DNA from: a bacterium
Lineage (GTDB): Bacteria > UBP14 > UBA6098
Direction of reading: 5' to 3'
NCBI GenBank assembly: GCA_030642425.1
Contig: DAOWNU010000051.1
Location: 1-9,038, forward strand
DNA length: 9,038 nt
This document shows, piece by piece, positions 1-6,365 of this stretch. The position numbers were made by a program, and so were the translations under genes. A model generated the notes under the pieces. That model ran no database searches, had not been told where the DNA came from, and saw only the letters and a list, made by a program, of their open reading frames with translations. Position 1 is the stretch's first letter; the number at the start of each line of letters is the position of its first letter.

Positions 1-1282
1 CACCGGCAGTGTCCGCAACGCCCCTGAAAAAGGTCAACTCACCGAGGCTAAAGAGCGCCCACGGGTCTTCGGGAGCGACTTTGCGCCTTTCGATCAGGAC
101 GTTCTCCGCGGACTCGAAATCGCCACGGCGAAGATAGACGTCGGTGAGTCCCCTGTATGCCGCTCCCGTGCCCGGCACTCTGGAATAACGGGCGATAGCG
201 TGTGTAAAATTCTTCTCCGCACCGTCGAGATTCCCGAGGTCGTAAAGCTCTATCGTGCCGAGAAGTGTCAGCGCCCCGGCGGCTATCGCGGGTGTTTTGC
301 TGTCCTCGAGGTCTTCGAGAACCGCGATTGCGGCTTCAATATCCCCCTGCGCCCGGAGCGAACCGGCCATTATCAGCGCGGCCTCGCTGGATATTCTCGG
401 CTCGGCGGATTCGAGATATTCTCCCCCGAAAACGACTGCCTCGTGGGCCTCCGCCGCCTGAGCCTCTCTCATAAACCCGAGAACATACATGCCCTTCTCT
501 CCGCGCTTTTTCTCGGCGAGAATCAGACTTTGCACGGCCTGAATATACTTGCCCTGCCTCGCCTGAAGTCTGGCGAGCAGCCTTTCAATCCGGTCTCCGG
601 AAACTCCGGTCTCGCGAAGTTTATTCACCGCCTCTTCCAATTCTTCAAGCTGGTCCGGGTCGGCGGCGACCTCGTTCATTCGCTTCTCGACATCGCTAAA
701 CCGGTCGGGATAGCGCTTTAGAAAAAGGCCATACTCGTCGGCGGCGGCATCCCAATCGCCCCTGACCTCGTGCATCGAGGCGATTTCCAATGAATAAGTC
801 GCGTCCTCACCGCTCGCCTTTCGCGCTCTCAAAAGAAGGTCTATCCCCTCGTCGATAAAGCCCCAGGCCTTGTATCCGTAAAATATCATCAGGATAAGGC
901 CCTCGTTCCCGGGGTCGATTTCGAGCGCGGTATCGAACGCGTCTTTCGCCTTATCGGATTTCCCCATCGAAAGATAAAGCTGACCGGCGTCCGCCCAGAG
1001 ACGGGCGTCGTTAGGACTCGCGGCCAAATCCTCCTCGATAAGGTCGAGCAGCGCCTCATTGTCTTTCGTGGCCCGATATATCTGCTTTAGCATATTTTTC
1101 AGGTTCCGGTCTTCTGGATGTTCCGGCAGAAGCGGCTCGAGAACCTGACGGGCATCCTCGTATTTGTCCAGCGCCATATAGCGCCTTCCAAGCTCGATAT
1201 CGCGGGCGAAATCCCCCATCGACGCCGGAATTACAAGGGCGATAAGCAGCAGCGCGTGTGTTATTTTTTTTCTGAAAAGCAT
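1..1282 (-). CDS. Exported TPR-repeat protein, 3' end outside the window
   Basis: The frame is open from ATG at 1282 to the window edge, giving 427 residues with no stop, so the C-terminus is missing. Residues 1-22 form a signal peptide (MLFRKK, then a hydrophobic run THALLLIALVIPASMG), so the protein is probably periplasmic. The rest is helical and made of tetratricopeptide-type units. The clearest are residues 93-126 (ARLWADAGQLYLSMGK, ending EIDPGN), 336-369 and 373-406 (AAYRGLTDVYLRRGDFESAE). Weaker units lie near 29-58 and 164-192. TPR proteins usually act as scaffolds for protein-protein contacts and no catalytic motif is visible. There is no convincing Shine-Dalgarno before the ATG, so the start rests on the signal peptide and open frame. 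The gene lies 584 bp after the DUF4175 gene on the same strand. It could be read from that operon or from the possible promoter near 1310-1345. A link to DUF4159/DUF4175 function is inference. Confidence 0.88.
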   Translation of the reverse strand, partial: MLFRKKITHALLLIALVIPASMGDFARDIELGRRYMALDKYEDARQVLEPLLPEHPEDRNLKNMLKQIYRATKDNEALLDLIEEDLAASPNDARLWADAGQLYLSMGKSDKAKDAFDTALEIDPGNEGLILMIFYGYKAWGFIDEGIDLLLRARKASGEDATYSLEIASMHEVRGDWDAAADEYGLFLKRYPDRFSDVEKRMNEVAADPDQLEELEEAVNKLRETGVSGDRIERLLARLQARQGKYIQAVQSLILAEKKRGEKGMYVLGFMREAQAAEAHEAVVFGGEYLESAEPRISSEAALIMAGSLRAQGDIEAAIAVLEDLEDSKTPAIAAGALTLLGTIELYDLGNLDGAEKNFTHAIARYSRVPGTGAAYRGLTDVYLRRGDFESAENVLIERRKVAPEDPWALFSLGELTFFRGVADTAG

Positions 1283-1314
1283 GATATCGATTGCTAAAAT
1301 GGTGAATTACTATT

Positions 1315-1344
1315 TAAAATATCAAAATATCAAAGCTCAAATGT
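1315..1344 (-). promoter_or_regulatory. Possible promoter for the TPR gene
   Basis: On the minus strand a perfect TTGACA (plus coordinates 1339-1344) is followed after 18 nt by GATATT, which matches four of six positions of TATAAT. The spacer is one base longer than ideal. The element lies about 35-60 bp upstream of the TPR start codon. The TTGACA belongs to an AT-rich 'TTGACATTTGAGCTTTGA' repeat that also appears in opposite orientation near 1834-1865, so the match may come from the repeat rather than from selection for promoter activity. Confidence 0.35.
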
Positions 1345-1362
1345 CAACAAACCAAAAAGCAT

Positions 1363-1451
1363 CGTCATTGCGAGCGACCGAAGGAGCGTCGCAATCTCAT
1401 AGCATTTAAAAGAAATTACGACGTTGGGCTGTCGCCCTCCTCGTGATGACT
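1363..1451. repeat. REP/MITE-like imperfect inverted repeat
   Basis: The left arm (1363-1398, beginning CGTCATTGCGAGCGACCG) and the reverse complement of the right arm (1412-1451, beginning AGTCATCACGAGGAGGGC) are related. Both have GTCAT, then CGAG, then CGTCG, then AAT and TC in the same order, with a divergent middle. The 13-bp AT-rich centre is at 1399-1411. The left-arm sequence resembles a GTCATTGCGAGCGA-type element that I recall as a common dispersed repeat in environmental bacterial genomes. No transposase gene is present, so at most this is a non-autonomous element. An open frame crossing it on the minus strand is not taken as a gene. Confidence 0.6.
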
Positions 1452-1512
1452 GTTTTTCCATTCTTTTGAATGGTTTTGTTCGATTGTTCATCGAATTTTG
1501 CCGAGCCGCCAC

Positions 1513-1664
1513 CACCTTCCGAAGATATTTTTGACCTCCCGACGAAAAAAACAGGCCTCCCGACGGTTTGAAGAGGCCTTCCGACGAGTTGAAGACACCT
1601 TCCGAAGATATTTTTGACCTCCCGACGAAAAAAACAGGCCTCCCGACGGGAAAAAGAGGCCTCC
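1513..1664. repeat. Degenerate 21-bp tandem array (array 1)
   Basis: The motif CCGA or CCGACG recurs with its G at 1521, 1541, 1562, 1583, 1604, 1624 and 1645, that is at steps of 20 or 21 bp. A degenerate eighth unit (CCAAACGG) follows at about 1664. Each unit is CCTYCCGACG followed by a variable A-rich or T-rich core. A higher-order repeat is superimposed: the 54 bp at 1513-1566 are repeated exactly at 1596-1649, an offset of 83 bp (four units less one base). The core GATATTTTTGACC occurs twice here (1524-1536, 1607-1619) and once in the second array at 6665-6677. Because 21 is divisible by three, heptapeptide-repeat frames stay open in more than one minus-strand frame. They are judged to be by-products. 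Confidence 0.8.
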
Positions 1665-1768
1665 AAACGGCTCAACCACGGCCTTTCTGCCATTTTAGTC
1701 ATATTTTACAAAGATCGACACAACTTCAATAATGAATAATTATTCCAGCCGACGGCCAAGCAATCCCG

Positions 1769-1790
1769 TTACACAACTTAAGCTGTGTAA
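1769..1790. repeat. 22-bp near-perfect palindrome
   Basis: Arms TTACACA and TGTGTAA (7 bp, perfect) enclose CTTAAG, with a single mismatched pair between them. It lies 77-98 bp past the DUF4175 stop codon. In the direction of transcription no T-run follows, so it is not a standard intrinsic terminator. It could be a protein-binding site or an mRNA 3'-end stabilising hairpin. Nothing in the sequence decides between these. Confidence 0.45.
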
Positions 1791-1810
1791 TGAGGAGAAG
1801 TTCTTAGTTT

Positions 1811-1866
1811 TTGGATTTTGGGCTTTGAGCTTCATTTGACATTTGGATTTTGAGCTTTGACATTTA
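1811..1866. repeat. AT-rich tandem pair, inverted relative to 1313-1348
   Basis: Two units of about 31 bp, each beginning TTTGGATTTTG and continuing with a CTTTGAG-like core, end just at the DUF4175 stop codon. A related sequence in the opposite orientation lies at about 1313-1348, where the minus strand reads TTGACATTTGAGCTTTGATA. The two ends of the gene-free island between the TPR and DUF4175 genes are therefore bordered by related sequences in inverted orientation. The similarity is imperfect and the sequence is AT-rich, so chance contributes. Confidence 0.5.
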
Positions 1867-4800
1867 TCATTTCCCCTCCGCCGGGGCATTCTCCCTGAGC
1901 GCCTGAAAATAGGACTTTATCAGGCCTTCGTATTCCTTCGGATAGGGCTGATTGAGCGCGCGAAGAAGCTGCTGCTGGAGAAGGTCGCGCCGTTCGCCGA
2001 GGTCTTCGGGCAATCTATCCGGGCTGCGCCGGACAATGTTCTCGCCGGTTCTGCTCTTGCGCCTTTCCTCGTATTCCTGACGATGAAGCGATTTCTGCAC
2101 GTCCAGCATACGGTTCATTATTCTCTCCTGCCGGTTGAGAGTCCTTTCGTCGGCCCCTCTGTGCCGCAAATCCTGAATCACCTCTTCCATTTCTTCGACA
2201 ATATTGTCCATCCTGCCGGCAATATCGGAGCGCTGTGCGGCCTCCCCGGCGAGTTCTTCCATCGACTTTCTGACCGCCTCCTGTTCGCCGGCGAGTCTGG
2301 AAGCCGCCGCCTGCTGGTCGGGAGTCAATCCACCGGGCATACTCCCCGATGAACCCTGTCCCTGCGCGATCGGTATCGTGGACTGGTTTATCTGCCCCTG
2401 TTTGTCGCACATGCCCTGCATTTTCTGGAAGAAACTCTGCCCGCCGCTGCAACTCGACGAGCTTTGTGAACTCATCATATCCATCGTTTCGAGCAGCTTT
2501 TCCGCGGCGACGTTCATAGCAGCCATCGCCTCGTATCCCCTCGGCGAGGCGGAATATCCGCGCCCCTGCTCGAGTTCGACGAGCATCGCGCCCATTTCTC
2601 GCAGGGAACTGCCGAGGATTGCGCCGATATTCGGCGGTATCATCATGTTTTTTTGCGCGATAGATACAACTTCGGCGGTAACGCGTCCGAGCGCGAGCGA
2701 TATATCCGCGCCGTCCTTTCCGAGTCCCCGTGCAAGCTCACGGCTTCGGATGTCCTTCGCCAGCGTCCCGAGCAAATTCTCCTGTCTTGCGGAGAGGTCG
2801 AGAAGGCCGAATACCGCCCGCCTTATCGCCGCGATAGTTTCGGCGGAAAGTTGCTGCTGCATTTGCTCCTGCATTTGCTGGAGCTTCTGTGCGATTTGCT
2901 CGAACTGCTCGGAAAGCTCTTCCGCCTTTCCGGCGCATTTATTCATCGAGCCGCTTTTCATGAGCGAACTGCACTGCCCCGATTTTTTGCTGGGGCTGTT
3001 TTGATTGACCTCATTCGCAAGGGCTTTCGCCTGTTCCGAGGGCATATCCGGGAATTCGGACATCATTTCGGCGAGTTCTTCGAGGCCTTTTTCGAGAAGT
3101 TCGCTGCCCTCCGTAATCCTGTCCTGCATACGCTCGGCGTCCTTTTGGGACATGCTCCCGTCCTCGAGCCCCTCGCTAACTTTATTTTCCATTTCTTTGA
3201 GCTTCTCCGCCAGCGCTTTCATATCCTCGACACGCTGCTCGACCTGCATCCGTTTGAGAAGTGCGAGTGTTCTGTCGAGCCTTTCGAGCAATTCCTCCTG
3301 TGTCATCTGGAATTCTTCCGCGGCGCGGCGAAGCTCCTCGGGGTCCATCGAATCGAGCGCCTCCTGAAGCTTCTGCATCGCCTCGCGCATCTCTTCGGTC
3401 GCCACGTCCTGAAGAAGCTTTTGAACCTCGAGCATTTTCTGTATTATCTCCGAAGACGCGAGCTGCTGTTCCGTAACCTTCTCCGTGGTCTGCTGGTATT
3501 CTTCCGCAGTCTTTTCGAGTTGCTCGGCGAGTTCCCGCTGTGTCTGGAGCGCCTCCCGCAGGTCCTCTCTCTGCTCGTATGTTATCTCGCTCGCGCGCTT
3601 CATCTCGCGGGTTAGCTCCTTAAGTTCTTCCTGCAAATCCCTTTCCTGCCTGGATATTTCCTCGACATCCGTTATCTGGTCTTCCCGGTCGCTGATCACA
3701 TCCTTAATAATCTCGTCGATACTGGGGAATCGAGCCGAATAGACGCGGCTAACCGCCTTTTTCGGGCCGGTAACGCGGTCGTTGTCCAGAGCCTCGACCC
3801 AGTAAAGGACAATATCGTTCGGGAAAATTGCCAACCTGCCGAGATCCCAATAATATTCCACACTAACCTGCGGCCTGCGGTAAGAGTCGAACGGGATTTT
3901 TATTCTCGATGTATCCTCCGGCGATTTTTCTATCGTGAAAGCAAGCTGGAAACCCGAGAAACCGTAGTCGTCCTCGCCAAGAACGGAGAGCGGGATCAGC
4001 ATATCTTCGGTCAGGTCGATATCGACGCCCGGATGCGTTATCTCCACCGTGGGATATTCGTCGCTGCGGACGCGGATCGGATATTCGATAGGGTCGTCGT
4101 TCGCGAGGCCCTCGTTGTCCACGGCCAGAAGTCTATAGCTGCCCGGTTTTATCGCCCGGAACGAGCCTGTCGCGGATCTATCGTCGATCTGCATCGCTTT
4201 TTGTGTGGAATCGGAAAAGTTTAGTTCAGAACGCTCGATCTTCTTCGAGAAACGGGCCTCGACCGTAACATAAGTTCCATAAGGGACATCGACCGTGCCC
4301 TCGTTCTCCTCGAGACGCACAGTCTGAAGCCCCGTGTAATCGGGATAATCGAAAGTCAGTGTAAGCCCGACCACGCGCGGCCTATCGACCACCGCGACCT
4401 TGAACGGCCTGCTTATAAAATCCCCGCCCTCGACACGATATGTGAAATCGCGTTTGACATCCTCGAAAAGAAACGACCATTCCCTGTCGTTTTCGGGATT
4501 GCGGTTGGCGGAAAAGGTTCGCTCCGCGCCGCCGTCGAAGGCCCGCAGGATAGTAACGTCCTCCGGGAGCTTGCCCGAAGCGGCGATAGTTATTTCCAGA
4601 TTTTTATATTTCGTCACCCCGGCGTCGCCCGGCTCGACCTTGAGAGTCGTCAGCGTCGGCCTCATAATATATTGAAAAGGATTGCTCCCGCGGGCGATAC
4701 CGGTGTGGAAAACCGACGGGGAAGACGCGAGGAATCCGACTATCAACAAAACCGCGAAAACCAGATATGCCGATCTCTCTCTCAGCATGGAAAAAGGCGC

Positions 4801-5229
4801 GATCCTCTCCGGCTTCAGGCCCCGTGTGCGCTTTTCGGCATCGACAATCGACGCCGCAATCAAATCTCCCGAATAGCCGTAACTTCTCGGCTCGATTTTC
4901 AGAAAATCATAGGCCGAGACAAGGCGCGAGTCGAGTTCGGGATATTCCCTTTCCAGATCGATAGCGACCCTTCTCTCCCGCGGGATATTGATAAAGGGCC
5001 AGAGCACCCAGTAGAATAACGCGCCGAGCGAAATGCCCAGCCAGATAAAAAACAGGGCGCTTCTCGCGCCGCATTCGAGAAAGAAAAGGCCGTTGAGCAG
5101 AATCAAAAGGAAAGAAAGGCCGAGAATCACCGCGAGTGTCAGCATCGCGCCGCTGACCGATGTGATAAGCATCAGAGCGCGCCTCGCCCTGCCGATAAAA
5201 TCCGTTATTTTCTTGCCGGATTCGCTCAT
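1867..5229 (-). CDS. DUF4175-family membrane protein with long periplasmic coiled coil
   Basis: This 1120-residue protein fits the DUF4175-like family found beside DUF4159 genes; its biochemical role is unknown. Membrane segments are visible at about 20-50, 55-80 and 153-170. The motif RRVAIDLEREYPELDSRLVSAYDFL (around 87-110) lies between segments two and three. Residues 195-500 look beta-rich, in Ig-like blocks. From about 505 to 740 there is an almost continuous Glu/Gln/Lys/Leu coiled coil, followed by a Gln/Met/Ser-rich linker with paired cysteines (C753/C765, C927/C941) and further helices. The C-terminus carries PYPKEYEGLIKSYFQAL (1095-1111), a pattern I associate with this family. The start ATG overlaps the DUF4159 stop as ATGA, implying translational coupling. 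By inference the protein is anchored in the inner membrane and reaches into the periplasm, perhaps acting with the DUF4159 protein. Family assignment is from memory of sequence patterns. Confidence 0.85.
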   Translation of the reverse strand: MSESGKKITDFIGRARRALMLITSVSGAMLTLAVILGLSFLLILLNGLFFLECGARSALFFIWLGISLGALFYWVLWPFINIPRERRVAIDLEREYPELDSRLVSAYDFLKIEPRSYGYSGDLIAASIVDAEKRTRGLKPERIAPFSMLRERSAYLVFAVLLIVGFLASSPSVFHTGIARGSNPFQYIMRPTLTTLKVEPGDAGVTKYKNLEITIAASGKLPEDVTILRAFDGGAERTFSANRNPENDREWSFLFEDVKRDFTYRVEGGDFISRPFKVAVVDRPRVVGLTLTFDYPDYTGLQTVRLEENEGTVDVPYGTYVTVEARFSKKIERSELNFSDSTQKAMQIDDRSATGSFRAIKPGSYRLLAVDNEGLANDDPIEYPIRVRSDEYPTVEITHPGVDIDLTEDMLIPLSVLGEDDYGFSGFQLAFTIEKSPEDTSRIKIPFDSYRRPQVSVEYYWDLGRLAIFPNDIVLYWVEALDNDRVTGPKKAVSRVYSARFPSIDEIIKDVISDREDQITDVEEISRQERDLQEELKELTREMKRASEITYEQREDLREALQTQRELAEQLEKTAEEYQQTTEKVTEQQLASSEIIQKMLEVQKLLQDVATEEMREAMQKLQEALDSMDPEELRRAAEEFQMTQEELLERLDRTLALLKRMQVEQRVEDMKALAEKLKEMENKVSEGLEDGSMSQKDAERMQDRITEGSELLEKGLEELAEMMSEFPDMPSEQAKALANEVNQNSPSKKSGQCSSLMKSGSMNKCAGKAEELSEQFEQIAQKLQQMQEQMQQQLSAETIAAIRRAVFGLLDLSARQENLLGTLAKDIRSRELARGLGKDGADISLALGRVTAEVVSIAQKNMMIPPNIGAILGSSLREMGAMLVELEQGRGYSASPRGYEAMAAMNVAAEKLLETMDMMSSQSSSSCSGGQSFFQKMQGMCDKQGQINQSTIPIAQGQGSSGSMPGGLTPDQQAAASRLAGEQEAVRKSMEELAGEAAQRSDIAGRMDNIVEEMEEVIQDLRHRGADERTLNRQERIMNRMLDVQKSLHRQEYEERRKSRTGENIVRRSPDRLPEDLGERRDLLQQQLLRALNQPYPKEYEGLIKSYFQALRENAPAEGK

Positions 5230-5903
5230 TGTCGTGTCATCGCAAAAATAATTATGTTCGTTCCCATCTCGAGCGCGGCCCGGCGTTTCTCTTCGGAGTC
5301 GCTGTGAACTTCGGCATTCTCCCAGCCGTCGCCAAGATCGGTCTCATAGGTGTAGAACACGATTAGCCTGCCCTCGTGAAAAATTCCAAAGCCCTGTGCG
5401 GGGTTGCCGTCGTGTTCGTGGATCTTTGGCAGGCCGCCCGGAAAATCGTAGAAACAATGGTATATCTCGTGATCGAAAGGCAATTCCACCAATTCCTTAT
5501 CGGGGAAAATCTTTTTTATCTCCCTGCGGAATGCAGGGTCGAGGCCGTAGTTGTCGTCGGCGTGAAGAAACCCGCCGCTCGTAAGATATATCCGGAGCCG
5601 CTCGATCTCTTTGTCCGTGAATTTGATATTGCCGTGGCCGGTCATATAAAGGTAAGGATAGTTGAAAAGGTCGTCGTCACCCGGCTCGACATATTTCCCG
5701 CTATAGACTGCGGGGATATCGGTATATTCACGAACGAACTCTATCAGATTGGGCAAAGACGAGGGGTTGGCATACCAATCGCCGCCGCCGCCATATTTCA
5801 ATTGAGCGACCGTGAACGGCACATTGGGAATGCCGCCGAGAACCGTAACGACCGATCCGGCTATTATTGTTAGGATTATTAGCTTTTTCATCGACAATTT
5901 CAT
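5226..5903 (-). CDS. DUF4159-family exported protein
   Basis: The protein has 225 residues, close to a single DUF4159 domain plus a signal peptide. Residues 1-24 (MKLSMKKLIILTIIAGSVVT and following) are an export signal. Family-like motifs follow: QLKYGGGGDWY (34-44), YPYLYMTGHGNI (82-92), the GGFLHADD block (110-117), a Lys/Asp-rich FPDKELVELPFDHEIYH stretch (133-149) and YTYETDLGDGW (184-194). DUF4159 is thought to have a glutamine-amidotransferase-like fold, but no activity has been assigned; GHG and HADD are the conserved polar sites visible. ATG at 5903 is chosen because AAAAGG (5911-5916) lies 7 nt upstream. ATG at 5891 has no such site. This is the first gene of the operon, directly behind a strong promoter, and its TGA overlaps the next ATG. 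MoxR, DUF58 and VWA genes, which often accompany this family, are not in the window. Confidence 0.88.
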   Translation of the reverse strand: MKLSMKKLIILTIIAGSVVTVLGGIPNVPFTVAQLKYGGGGDWYANPSSLPNLIEFVREYTDIPAVYSGKYVEPGDDDLFNYPYLYMTGHGNIKFTDKEIERLRIYLTSGGFLHADDNYGLDPAFRREIKKIFPDKELVELPFDHEIYHCFYDFPGGLPKIHEHDGNPAQGFGIFHEGRLIVFYTYETDLGDGWENAEVHSDSEEKRRAALEMGTNIIIFAMTRQ

Positions 5904-5935
5904 AGTTCGACCTTTTCAACTTCACACGGTTTCTT

Positions 5936-5963
5936 ATTATAGTATTAAAAGCCCGAAAGTCAA
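5936..5963 (-). promoter_or_regulatory. Sigma70-type promoter of the DUF4159-DUF4175 operon
   Basis: On the minus strand TTGACT (plus coordinates 5958-5963) is followed after 16 nt by a perfect TATAAT (5936-5941). Predicted transcription begins near 5929, giving a 5' leader of about 25 nt that contains the AAAAGG ribosome binding site. Both hexamers and their position just before a good start codon support the call. The box types are those of a housekeeping sigma70-like factor rather than the TTTG/TANNTTTG type of Bacteroidetes. Confidence 0.75.
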
Positions 5964-5997
5964 ACTTGAAATTGGAGGCGGGCAATACCGACGGGGT

Positions 5998-6080
5998 GAA
6001 TACGCGGCGGGACGCCGCGTCTATTATGTTATGATTTTTATCCCTCTAAAAGGTCGAGCGTCTCGCTCGATAATAAAAGT
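5998..6080 (-). repeat. Duplicated hairpin unit, copy A (remnant of a small-gene 3' end)
   Basis: This is a direct repeat of about 6147-6229. It has a hairpin ACGCGGCG-GGA-CGCCGCGT (6002-6020), the spacer CTATTATGTTA, and a second hairpin TCGAGCG-TCT-CGCTCGA (6054-6070). Read on the minus strand, the copy encodes LLSSETLDLLEG and a TAA stop (6038-6040), nearly the same C-terminus as the intact small gene at 6187-6324 (LLSSETLDLLGG). A TGA lies in frame about 18 codons before that stop and no start is visible, so copy A is a remnant or a mobile palindromic unit, not a gene. Confidence 0.75.
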
Positions 6081-6136
6081 CGTTTCGGCTCCGCTCAACG
6101 ACCGACATTTCGCGTTCCCTGAGCTTGTCGAAGGGA
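6081..6136. repeat. Two dispersed-repeat-type motifs
   Basis: CGTTTCGGCTCCGCTCAACG (from 6081) and CCCTGAGCTTGTCGAAGGGA (6117-6136, with CCCT/AGGG ends) lie between the two hairpin copies. Both resemble short elements that I recall as highly repeated in many environmental bacterial genomes. That is recognition from memory and has not been searched. No coding potential is apparent. Confidence 0.5.
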
Positions 6137-6146
6137 GTTTGGCGGG

Positions 6147-6229
6147 GAAATGCACGGCGGGACGCCGTGTCTATTATGTTAGGATTTTATCCCCCTAAAA
6201 GGTCGAGCGTCTCGCTCGATAATAATGTC
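6147..6229 (-). repeat. Duplicated hairpin unit, copy B
   Basis: This is the second copy of the 5998-6080 unit, at an offset of 150 bp that becomes 149 bp after a one-base indel. The hairpin CACGGCG-GGA-CGCCGTG (6153-6169) differs from copy A by a paired change: G6004/C6018 in copy A is A6154/T6168 here, so the stem is kept. The second hairpin, TCGAGCG-TCT-CGCTCGA (6203-6219), is identical and lies inside the coding sequence of the small gene, where it encodes SSETLD. The first hairpin falls 17 nt past the stop codon of that gene and could act as a 3'-end structure. No T-run follows it. Confidence 0.75.
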
Positions 6230-6324
6230 GTTACGGCCCGAGAGTCGATATTTTCGCTCATCAGGTCGGCGCGGTCGGTGCGTTCGTCGTCGGTATCATT
6301 TCCAAAATCGTTATTCTTGAGCAT
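6187..6324 (-). CDS. Acidic 45-residue small protein of unknown function
   Basis: I do not recognise a family. The protein starts MLKNNDFGNDTDDERTDRAD and ends VTTLLSSETLDLLGG. It has 11 acidic and 4 basic residues, no cysteine, no signal peptide and no membrane segment. The start at 6324 is supported by GGAGGTGA (6333-6340) ending 8 nt upstream, the strongest ribosome binding site in the window. An in-frame ATG at 6342 overlaps that site and is rejected. The last 14 codons lie in a repeat unit whose other copy (5998-6080) encodes nearly the same C-terminus. The terminal Gly-Gly recalls leader peptides of exported peptides, but nothing follows it, so this is only a resemblance. The gene lies directly after the 21-bp array and before the DUF4159 promoter. 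The call rests on the ribosome binding site and the intact frame. Confidence 0.6.
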   Translation of the reverse strand: MLKNNDFGNDTDDERTDRADLMSENIDSRAVTTLLSSETLDLLGG

Positions 6325-6332
6325 CTTGTCTG

Positions 6333-6340
6333 TCACCTCC
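6333..6340 (-). promoter_or_regulatory. Strong Shine-Dalgarno of the small gene
   Basis: The minus strand reads GGAGGTGA, near-perfectly complementary to the 16S rRNA 3' end, with 8 nt to ATG at 6324. It fixes the start of the 45-residue protein and is the main evidence that the gene is translated. Confidence 0.75.
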
Positions 6341-6365
6341 ATTGATTTGTTGTCGATTGGTTATG

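Noticed and set aside
200..721. Plus-strand open frame of 173 codons
   Set aside because: It is antisense to the TPR gene, has no ribosome binding site and no recognisable domain. The minus-strand frame has a signal peptide and TPR units.
1513..1664. CRISPR array
   Set aside because: Units are about 21 bp with only a short constant part, there is no long fixed repeat alternating with unique spacers, and no cas gene is present.
1406..1702. Minus-strand open frames of 98 and 63 codons across array 1
   Set aside because: They are heptad artefacts of the 21-bp period. Two overlapping frames are open at once and one runs into a REP-like element. No ribosome binding site was identified.
2204..3615. 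Long plus-strand open frames (up to 320 codons) opposite the DUF4175 gene
   Set aside because: They are antisense shadows of a Glu/Gln/Leu-rich coiled coil, which yields Ser/Phe/Leu-rich antisense frames without stops.
6187..6324. Small protein as a Gly-Gly leader peptide for an exported peptide
   Set aside because: The Gly-Gly is the very C-terminus, with no core peptide after it, and no modification or export gene is adjacent. The duplicate copy ends Glu-Gly.
6325..6342. ATG at 6342 as the start of the small gene
   Set aside because: It overlaps GGAGGTGA, which is ideally spaced for ATG 6324, and has no site of its own.
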